Origin: Acidimicrobiaceae bacterium
GTDB lineage: Bacteria > Actinomycetota > Acidimicrobiia > Acidimicrobiales > Aldehydirespiratoraceae
DNA length: 41,344 nucleotides
Direction of reading: 5' to 3'
Assembly: GCA_016845585.1 (NCBI GenBank)
Contig: JAERSO010000090.1
Location: 1-41,344 of the forward strand
Both the position numbers and the translations under genes were made by a program. Below the pieces are notes generated by a model, which worked only from the letters and a program-made list of their open reading frames with translations, did not search any database and had not been told where the DNA came from. This document shows, piece after piece, positions 35,039 to 41,344 of the stretch. Positions within the stretch are counted from its first letter, which is position 1; every line of letters starts with the position of its first letter.

Positions 35039-36259
35039 ATGACAACCCGGATCGTCGCTGATGTCTTGATACCTGGACGGGCTGAACCCATTGACGGGGG
35101 CACCGTTTTGATGGCCGATGGTGAGATCTCGTTCGCCGGTGCCACCGCGGACGCACCATCCACCGGCGAGCACGAGACCCTGGTCGAGGTGCCGGCGGTG
35201 ATGCCCGGCCTGTGGGACTGCCACACGCACTTCGTGGGCATGCCGGAGCCCAACATCGAGCTCATCGCCACGACCGATGTGGTCACGGCGGCGGCACGCG
35301 CCGTCGATGACGCCGCTGCGATGCTCGACGGTGGCGTCACGAGCGTCCGTGACGTCGGGGGCCTCGGGGTCCGGTTGGCGCGGGCGGTGAACGAGGGTCG
35401 GATGCGTGGGCCGTGGATCCATGGCGCCGGCCGCATCCTGTCGACGACCGGCGGGCACGGCGACATCCACAGCCTCCCGCTCGACTTCGTGCACCAGCTC
35501 ACCTGCAACTCGGGCTTCAGCGTCCTGTGTGACGGGGTGCCCGAGGTGCTCAAGGCGGTGCGCCTGAACCTCCGGATCAACGCCAAGCTCATCAAGATCT
35601 GTGCCTCTGGCGGTGTGATGTCGGAGATCGATCATCCGATGCATCAGCAGTTCAGCGACGAAGAACTTCGTGCCATCGTCGAGGAGGCGGCCCGAGCCGA
35701 ACGGATCGTGGCCGCGCATTGCCATGGCAAGGCCGGGATCATGGCGGCACTGCGCGCCGGGTGTTTCACGATCGAGCACGGCAGCTTCCTCGACGAGGAA
35801 GGTGCCGATCTGATGGTGGAGCAGGGTGCGATGTTCGTGCCGACCCGGTTCGTCGTCGACGAACTGCTCGGCCAGGCCGAGGCACTGCCGCGGTACGCCT
35901 ACGAGAAGGGGCTGATGGTGGCCGGTGCCCATGAGATGGCCATGAAGATCGCCATCGCCAAGGGTGTGAAGATCGCGGCGGGTTGCGACATCTTCGTGTC
36001 GGGCCAGATGTACGGCGGCAGCAGCAAAGAGATCATGCACCTCATCAACGCCGGCATGACCGACCTCGAGGCAATCGAGGCGGCCACTGCCAACGGCCCG
36101 GAGACCCTCGGCCCGCAGGCTCCCAACACCGGACAGCTGCGTGCCGGGTTCGATGCCGATGTCATCGCCCTCGATGCCAATCCCCTCGACGACCGCAGCG
36201 TCTGGGGTGATCCCGATCGCGTCACCCATGTCTGGCAGCGCGGCAGCCAGGCGAAATGA
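35039..36259 (+). CDS. Metal-dependent amidohydrolase (imidazolonepropionase/prolidase-like)
   Basis: Amidohydrolase of 406 residues with all expected metal ligands: H62 and H64 (DCHTHF), carboxylated-type K186 (LIKICASGG), H227 (VAAHCHG), H247 (TIEHGSF) and D317 (AGCDIF). The N-terminal small beta domain (1-50) and C-terminal IALDANPLDD strand are typical. Relatives act on N-acyl or cyclic dipeptide-like substrates and xenobiotics. The stop overlaps the alpha/beta hydrolase start by ATGA, so they form an operon. Substrate unknown. Confidence 0.92.
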   Translation: MTTRIVADVLIPGRAEPIDGGTVLMADGEISFAGATADAPSTGEHETLVEVPAVMPGLWDCHTHFVGMPEPNIELIATTDVVTAAARAVDDAAAMLDGGVTSVRDVGGLGVRLARAVNEGRMRGPWIHGAGRILSTTGGHGDIHSLPLDFVHQLTCNSGFSVLCDGVPEVLKAVRLNLRINAKLIKICASGGVMSEIDHPMHQQFSDEELRAIVEEAARAERIVAAHCHGKAGIMAALRAGCFTIEHGSFLDEEGADLMVEQGAMFVPTRFVVDELLGQAEALPRYAYEKGLMVAGAHEMAMKIAIAKGVKIAAGCDIFVSGQMYGGSSKEIMHLINAGMTDLEAIEAATANGPETLGPQAPNTGQLRAGFDADVIALDANPLDDRSVWGDPDRVTHVWQRGSQAK

Positions 36260-36973
36260 GTCGCACGCAGTTGCTGTTGGTTCATGGGGCCTGGCACGGT
36301 GGCTGGTGTTCGCGCGAGCACTGGGTGTCGTACCTCGAGGAGCGCGGGTTCGCCTGCGAGGCAATCGACCTGGTCGACCATGATCGACCGGGTGATCTCG
36401 GTCGTATATGGCCGACGATCCCTCAGCAGGTCGATCATGTCGGTGCGGTGCTGGATCGGCTTGGTCCCGACACGATCGTGGTCGGTCATTCCATGGGCGG
36501 CTACATCGTGCAGCGTATGCTGGAGACACGGCGTGCCGCTCACGCGGTGTTGGTGGCGAGTGTTCCCCGCCACGGTGTCTGGCGACCCGCACTCTCCATC
36601 CTCCGCAACGACCCGAAGGTCTTCTTGCGGACCACGCTGCTGATGGACATGAGCGGGTTCGTCGCCGACGACGACCATGTGCGAGGCGCCTTCTTCACCG
36701 ATGACACTCCACCGGCGATCGTGGCGCGTACCCGAGCCCGGCTGCAGAACGAGTCGTATCGTTCGTACTTGTCGCTGGTGTTTCGTCCCCCTCGGCCGAC
36801 GCGGGTCGCGACCCCGGTCACCGTCGTGGCGGCCGAGCGTGACTCGTTGTTCGCTGTGCCGGGTCAACGGGACCTGGCCGAGGCATACGGCACCACGGCG
36901 CACATCATCGAGGGCGCAGGCTGCGGCGATCGTCGCGGCGATCAGCCAGGGCCGAAGTACTCCACAGATATGA
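36256..36973 (+). pseudogene. Alpha/beta hydrolase with a frameshifting deletion near the 3' end
   Basis: The first 219 or so residues are a normal alpha/beta hydrolase: LLVHGAWHGGWCSREHW, nucleophile elbow GHSMGGY (Ser about 79) and the acid in AAERDSLF. After THIIEGAG-like sequence (HIIEGAG, near 36917) the expected GHD with the catalytic His is missing, and the frame runs into a Cys/Arg-rich tail ending at 37014. In the +1-shifted frame the next bases read QAAAIVAAISQGRSTPQI-stop (to 36973), a typical C-terminal helix of this family. An out-of-frame loss of a few dozen bases at about 36917-36925 explains both. The product would lack the catalytic His and is probably inactive. Confidence 0.7.
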
Positions 36974-37035
36974 GACGAACGGCGTTCTGCGGGCGGTACG
37001 TCTCACTTGGCTGACGTACTCGTCGATGGGGATGC

Positions 37036-38031
37036 ATGGAGACCGGCGACACGACTGCCGCGCGGACCGGGGCTCTCGTTGACACCCCGTGGTACCGACG
37101 CCCAGGCTTGCTCGGGGTCGCCCTGCTCCTGGTTGCCCTCGCAGCCACCGCCGTCGCGGTCAGGAGTGCCGCCGATCATGTCCGTGATGACGCGGATCTC
37201 GCCTTCCGTTCTGACGCGGAGGCGGCACGTTCGTCCGTTGAGGACCGGCTCGCGATCTATGAAGAGACCTTGCGCGGGTTGCGTGCCTTGTTCGCGGCAT
37301 CGAAGGACGTGAGCCGGGACGAATTCAACGCGTATCTCGAGATCGAGGACATCATCGGTCGCTTCCCGGGGATTCAAGCCCTCGAGTTCACGCGCCGTGT
37401 CGCGATCGACGATGTCGCCGCCTACGAAGACGCGGTGCGAGCCGACCGCAGCATCACCGAGGCCGGCTACCCGGATTTTGCGATCCATCCCGTGGTTGAC
37501 GCCAACGACATGCTGCTCGATGTTCTGAATGCCGACCGGGAGATCGAGATCGAAGTCTATGACGTCGGCCTGACGTCCGGTGTGCCGATCGCGGATCGCT
37601 CCACCGACAGATTGCTGTATGACAGCGATGTCAGCTCGCACGAATCGGGAGAGTTGCCACCCGGTTGATCGGTGACACTCGAGATGGATGTGAGCGGTCG
37701 TCGATGGGTACTGCTCGTCACCGACACCGGCTCAGCCCCCGTCGGCGCTCTGCTTCCGTGGGTCGTCGGCCTGTTGGGAATGCTCCTGAGCCTCGGTCTC
37801 GCCGGTGGTGTGTTCGCCCTCGCCCGAGGACGCGAACGGGCGCTCCTGATTGCTCATCGACTCGCACACGAAGCCAGTCACGACTCGCTCACCGGGCTGC
37901 CCAACCGGGCATTGATCATGGACCGGCTCGATCACGCCTTGGCACGGGCGGCTCGCCGAGGAGGAGTGGTGGGCGTGATGTTTCTCGATCTCGACCGTTT
38001 CAAGGCGGTGAACGACACCCATGGCCATGAT
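37036..38031 (+). pseudogene. Remnant of a CHASE-GGDEF membrane diguanylate cyclase
   Basis: One reading frame is interrupted by TGA at 37666-37668 and then continues from 37669. The first part has a membrane helix (about 27-45), then a CHASE-type sensor start: LRGLRALFAASKDVSRDEF, FPGIQALEFTRRV, GYPDFAIHPV. It jumps directly to DMLLDVLNADREIEIEVYDVG, normally the end of CHASE, so about 80 residues seem lost. After TGA come GRRWVLLV, a second helix, and GGDEF-domain start HDSLTGLPNRAL and FLDLDRFKAVNDTHGHD. The match stops there, at the likely left end of the mobile element. Three lesions (deletion, stop, truncation) make it non-functional. Confidence 0.8.
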
Positions 38032-38049
38032 CCGTTATCTGCCCCACCG

Positions 38050-38075
38050 GTGCTCCTAAGCAGGTAGTCGAGCAC
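38050..38075. repeat. Small inverted repeat in the leader of the recombinase element
   Basis: GTGCTC (38050-38055) and GAGCAC (38070-38075) form a 6-bp inverted repeat around 14 bases, about 20 bases inside the inferred left end. Paired arms near an end are what a tyrosine recombinase could bind, but a 6-bp match can be chance. Confidence 0.25.
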
Positions 38076-38120
38076 TCTTGGATCGTCGTGTGGTCAAGTG
38101 GGGTCGGATCGGAGGATTCG

Positions 38121-39299
38121 GTGCAGGAAGAGGTCGTGGTACGAGACGTCGCCTCGTTGACCGTGCCGCGGGTCGGAAGGATCGAACGGTGCGCTGCTGT
38201 TCCCGGGGTCGTGGTGCTGGACGCTTCGGGCGAAGTGATCGAGCCGGTTGATCGGTTCTTGCGGTCGTTGGTGGCGGGTGATCTGGCGCCGACGACGGTG
38301 CATTCGTACGCGACCGCGTTGTTGCGATGGTGGCGATTCCTCGCAGCGGTCGAGATCGCGTGGGACCAGGCGACCCGGGTCGAGGTCCGAGACTTCGTGC
38401 TGTGGCTTCGTGCCGCCCGTGTGGGGACCACCGGTCGGATCGAGATGGGCGGTCGGGTTGGGTTTGCCTCGGCGACGATCAATCACAATCTGACGGTTCT
38501 GCGTTGCTTCTACGACGACCGGTCGGCCGTCGGGGTGGGCCCGATTCTCAATCCGGTGCCGTCGGTTCGTCCTGGCGATCGGGAACGTCGCCATGCCCAT
38601 CACAACCCGATGGATGGCTTCTCGTCGCATCGGCGGGCACCGCTGCGTCAAAAGGAGCCAAGCCGAATACCGGGTGGGTTGTCGGACCGGTCGTTCGATG
38701 AGCTGTTCGCAGCGATGAGCCATGATCGGGACCGGGCTCTGCTGGCGTTCTTCGTGTCGACCGGGGCGCGGGCTGCTGAGCTGTTGGGGCTGACGGTCGA
38801 TCGTGTCGATGTCGGCCGCCAGATGATCGGGGCGTTCCGCAAGGGTGACGGCCGGCTGCAGTGGATGCCGGCCTCGGGCGATGCGTTCGTGTGGTGGCGC
38901 CTCTATGAGCAACACCTGCAACGCCCGTCGGGTGAGGACGCAGTGTGGTTGACCCGCCGGCGGCCCTTCCGGCCGCTGACCTATGCCGGGTTGCGGCGGG
39001 TCTTGCAGCGGGCGAACGACCGGTTGGGGACGGCGTGGACCCTGCACGATCTGCGTCACACCGCGGCGCGGCGGATGATCTCCGACGAATCGGTGTCGTT
39101 GCATGATGTGCAGTGGCTGCTCGGTCACCGGCATCTGTCGACCACGGCGATCTACCTGCGCCCTGATGATGACGAGGTGATCGCCACGATCCGTCGCCAC
39201 CACGCCAACGACGCCACCCGGCCGCCGCCGCAACCGCCGCCGGGCGGCTATCGAGCCGAAGTCCTCGAGACGCTGTTGGGCGGGCCAGTTCGTGAGTGA
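38121..39299 (+). CDS. Tyrosine recombinase/integrase, TnpA-like
   Basis: Site-specific recombinase of 392 residues. The N-terminal SAM-like core-binding domain (about 40-135, TTVHSYATALLRWWRFLAAVE) precedes the catalytic domain. Catalytic residues are all present: R217 (STGARAAELL), K241 (FRKGDGR), H309 and R312 (LHDLRHTAARR), H336 (LLGHRHLS) and nucleophile Y345 (TTAIYLRP). GTG 38121 follows GGAGGA with a 4-base gap, a strong ribosome-binding site; an upstream GTG (38088) lacks one. The stop overlaps the next recombinase start. Size and pairing resemble Tn554 TnpA. Expected to be active. Confidence 0.92.
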   Translation: MQEEVVVRDVASLTVPRVGRIERCAAVPGVVVLDASGEVIEPVDRFLRSLVAGDLAPTTVHSYATALLRWWRFLAAVEIAWDQATRVEVRDFVLWLRAARVGTTGRIEMGGRVGFASATINHNLTVLRCFYDDRSAVGVGPILNPVPSVRPGDRERRHAHHNPMDGFSSHRRAPLRQKEPSRIPGGLSDRSFDELFAAMSHDRDRALLAFFVSTGARAAELLGLTVDRVDVGRQMIGAFRKGDGRLQWMPASGDAFVWWRLYEQHLQRPSGEDAVWLTRRRPFRPLTYAGLRRVLQRANDRLGTAWTLHDLRHTAARRMISDESVSLHDVQWLLGHRHLSTTAIYLRPDDDEVIATIRRHHANDATRPPPQPPPGGYRAEVLETLLGGPVRE

Positions 39300-41344
39300 C
39301 GACAACGTGGACGCGGCGGATCTCATCGATGTCTATGCCGATGTCGTCCCCGGGCCGGGTCAACGTCGCCGGGGCCAGCGCCGCACGCCAACGCCCGCGC
39401 CTGAGCGACGCGGCTTCGAGGGTCCGGTCGAGCCGCTGCCGGAACTACGGCGCCCGACACGCTGGGCCGCGACCGCCAGCGACCACGCGTCAGTCATGGC
39501 TCGCGTCGACCAGGAGCTGTTGGCGAAGGGCTGGACCACGAGGGACAAAGAGCGTCGCCGGGCGCGGACAAGCGTCGAGCTGCTGCTCGACTGGCTCACT
39601 GGCTTCGATGGTGACAGCTGGCAGCAGCGATGGCTTGCCAGCGGGTTGAACGAGCGAGGCCGGGACTGGACCGACGCCGTCGAATTCGAGAACTGGAGTG
39701 GCCCTGCTCGAACCAAGCGAACCCGACTGCTCGTAGCCGCTGGCGGCCTGATCGTGCTCGACGTGATCCGACCCAGCTACCGATGGCTGTATGGGTTCGC
39801 GTCCAAGCGCACCCTCGAATGGACCCGCGCCACCCGAGACCCCGACGGCTTCGCCCGTCTCGACGCCCACACCGACACGATCCCAAACTTCGGGGACGGC
39901 GACCGGGCCCCGCTGTTGCATCAGCTGACCCGAGTCCTGATCCACAACGGCGGCACCCTCGACGACATCACCGTCGATGATTGCCGAGAGGCATACGCGG
40001 CTCAGATCGGCTACGCCGTGCAGAAACGGACCCTGTGGTACCGGGTCCTGCTCGACGCCGGGTTCCTCCCACCCGACGCGCCGCCAAGCATCTTCGCCGC
40101 TAGCCGGACCCGGCAACGCAGCATCACCCAACTTGTTGACGGCTACCGCATCGAACACGCCGCGATCCGGGGCCTGTTGATCGACTACCTGACCGAACGC
40201 CAAGCCGAACTCGACTACTCCTCAACTGCGGCGCTGGCTTCGAAGCTGGCGTTGTTGTTCTGGCGGGATCTCGAGATCCATCAACCCGGCATCGACTCGC
40301 TGCACCTCAGCGACGCGGTGGCTCGCCGCTGGAAGGAACGCCTCAAGACCGTCCGCCACGGCCGACGCTACCTCGGCCAACAACGCGAGGACCCCAATGC
40401 CATCCTGATCGCGGTCCGGATGTTCTACAGCGACCTCAACCACTGGGCCGTCGAAGACCCAGCCCGCTGGGCCCGATGGGCTGCACCCAACCCGATCAGC
40501 CCACGAGACCTGATCGGACAGAACAAACAGAAACGACGGGCCAGAGCCAGAATGCAACAGCGCACCCGCGAACTCGCCCCACTCCTACCGGGCCTGGTCG
40601 ATGCCGCCGACCAGCAACGCCGCCGCGCCGCCGCGCTCCTCGCCGCCGGCCGCGCCGCCGGCGACGGCGAATCGTTCACCGTCGGCGACGAGACACTCAT
40701 CCGGACCGTGCTCCCAGCCGACCCCGCCAACGGAGGGGCCGGACGGCCCGGCATGGTGTGGGCCCTCGACCCCGACACCGGTCAACGCCGCAACCTCGGG
40801 TTCGAAGAAGAACGAACCTTCTGGGGATGGGCCATCATCGAAGTCCTGCGCCACACCGGTGTCCGGATCGAAGAACTAACCGAGCTCACCCACCGCAGCC
40901 TCGCCGCCTACACCCTGCCCTCCACAGGTGAAACCATCCCGCTGCTGCAGATCACCCCGTCCAAGACCGACAAGGAACGCCTCCTCGTCGTCAGCCCCGA
41001 CCTCAGCGAAGTCCTCGCCGCGATCATCGATCGGGTCCGCGACGGCAACGAACAGATCCCGCTGATAGCCCGCTACGACCACGCCGAACGCGTCCACAGC
41101 CCACCCCTGCCGTTCCTGTTCCAGCGACCCTGGGGGCTGGCCAACGTCATGATCAGCCCCTCCTATGCCGGCACCCTCATCCACCGCATCACCGAAACCG
41201 CCAGCATCACCCTCAACGACGGCACCCCGGCCCGGATCACCCCCCACGACTTCCGGCGCATCTACGCCACCGAAGCCGTCTCGGCCGGGCTGCCCGTCCA
41301 CATCGCAGCCAAAGTCCTCGGCCACGACAACCTCAACACCACCC
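39292..41344 (+). CDS. Large tyrosine recombinase, TnpB-like, cut by the window edge
   Basis: The frame is open from GTG 39292 (VSDDNVDAADL) to the window end, at least 684 residues. The N-terminal region is long and Arg-rich, with helical repeats. The catalytic domain lies at the end: R525 (HTGVRIEELTEL), the Lys region SKTDKERLLVV, H652 and R655 (HDFRRIYATEA) and H678 (VLGHDNLNT). The nucleophilic Tyr would fall about three codons past the edge. It overlaps the first recombinase by 8 bases, so translation is coupled. Length over 680 with a C-terminal catalytic domain fits TnpB of Tn554-type elements rather than a phage integrase. Partial only because of the window. Confidence 0.9.
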   Translation, partial: MSDDNVDAADLIDVYADVVPGPGQRRRGQRRTPTPAPERRGFEGPVEPLPELRRPTRWAATASDHASVMARVDQELLAKGWTTRDKERRRARTSVELLLDWLTGFDGDSWQQRWLASGLNERGRDWTDAVEFENWSGPARTKRTRLLVAAGGLIVLDVIRPSYRWLYGFASKRTLEWTRATRDPDGFARLDAHTDTIPNFGDGDRAPLLHQLTRVLIHNGGTLDDITVDDCREAYAAQIGYAVQKRTLWYRVLLDAGFLPPDAPPSIFAASRTRQRSITQLVDGYRIEHAAIRGLLIDYLTERQAELDYSSTAALASKLALLFWRDLEIHQPGIDSLHLSDAVARRWKERLKTVRHGRRYLGQQREDPNAILIAVRMFYSDLNHWAVEDPARWARWAAPNPISPRDLIGQNKQKRRARARMQQRTRELAPLLPGLVDAADQQRRRAAALLAAGRAAGDGESFTVGDETLIRTVLPADPANGGAGRPGMVWALDPDTGQRRNLGFEEERTFWGWAIIEVLRHTGVRIEELTELTHRSLAAYTLPSTGETIPLLQITPSKTDKERLLVVSPDLSEVLAAIIDRVRDGNEQIPLIARYDHAERVHSPPLPFLFQRPWGLANVMISPSYAGTLIHRITETASITLNDGTPARITPHDFRRIYATEAVSAGLPVHIAAKVLGHDNLNTT

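Larger units (their letters stand above)
38032..41344 (+). mobile_element. Left part of a Tn554-family-like (tandem tyrosine recombinase) element
   Basis: GGDEF-gene sequence ends after the codons for HGHD at about 38031. What follows is unrelated: an 89-base non-coding leader and two same-strand tyrosine recombinase genes that overlap by 8 bases, of about 390 and more than 680 residues. This order and size match tnpA-tnpB of Tn554-type elements, which insert site-specifically, without inverted terminal repeats, and often into genes. A small third gene (tnpC) would be expected beyond the right edge. The left boundary is inferred from loss of homology, not from a seen repeat. Cargo, if any, lies outside the window. 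Confidence 0.7.

Noticed and set aside
34643..36592. Minus-strand open frame opposite the MFS and amidohydrolase genes
   Set aside because: Both plus-strand genes have complete family motifs; the antisense frame is a high-GC artefact.
24608..38031. Genome-wide reading of TGA as Trp
   Set aside because: TGA is the stop at most ATGA gene overlaps in the window, and all intact genes use TGG for Trp.
38094..39326. Minus-strand open frame opposite the first recombinase
   Set aside because: The plus strand carries all tyrosine-recombinase catalytic residues and a strong ribosome-binding site.
39296..39649. Short plus-strand frame starting at GTG 39296
   Set aside because: It is out of frame with the long recombinase frame from 39292, which stays open to the window end and has catalytic motifs.

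Overview
The window is high-GC and gene-dense, with few gaps over 150 bases. It has the gene content of an actinobacterium, most plausibly class Acidimicrobiia or a relative: an F420-type LLM oxidoreductase, CoxL form II/CoxG/CoxE genes, a MoxR ATPase, frequent GTG starts and ATGA overlaps. The taxonomy is inference. No rRNA, tRNA or CRISPR array was seen.

Left part (1-10.4 kb). Four minus-strand genes, each overlapping the next by ATGA, encode a BMP-family (nucleoside-type) ABC importer: lipoprotein, double ATPase and two permeases. The last permease stops inside a 26-bp tandem repeat that runs off the left edge. Divergent from the importer is a YqeC-like GTPase-type accessory protein of molybdenum hydroxylases. 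It converges on a dihydropyrimidinase/hydantoinase, followed by a thioesterase, a cytochrome P450 and an MDR oxidoreductase.

Central part (10.4-24.6 kb). This holds a molybdenum-hydroxylase locus: CoxE and CoxD-like maturation proteins on the minus strand; an MFS protein, CoxG and the three hydroxylase subunits S-L-M on the plus strand. CoxL has the form II motif AYRGAGR, so it is not a classical CO dehydrogenase. After a small convergent ABC-ATPase fragment without a Walker A motif comes a tight plus-strand operon: a metal-site-less M24 (creatinase-like) enzyme, a maleate-isomerase-like Asp/Glu racemase-superfamily enzyme, a fused HyuA-HyuB (5-oxoprolinase-type) hydrolase and a DUF1971 cupin. 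Together with the importer, YqeC and the hydantoinase, this reads as a catabolic island for an imported N-heterocycle or cyclic amide: oxidise with the Mo enzyme, then open the ring with amidohydrolases. The substrate is not known from sequence.

Right part (24.6-37 kb). Mostly unlinked genes: a large GGDEF-EAL protein with an in-frame TGA near its end, a YchJ-like protein, a galactokinase-like gene without a canonical start, a DUF808 membrane protein, an SDR, an uncharacterised protein, a DUF664/DinB protein, an LLM oxidoreductase, an MFS transporter, an amidohydrolase and an alpha/beta hydrolase whose end is damaged.

Right edge (37-41.3 kb). A decayed CHASE-GGDEF gene is cut after its HGHD motif. 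Two overlapping tyrosine recombinases follow, of about 390 and more than 680 residues, in the tnpA-tnpB layout of Tn554-family transposons. The element leaves the window at the right end.
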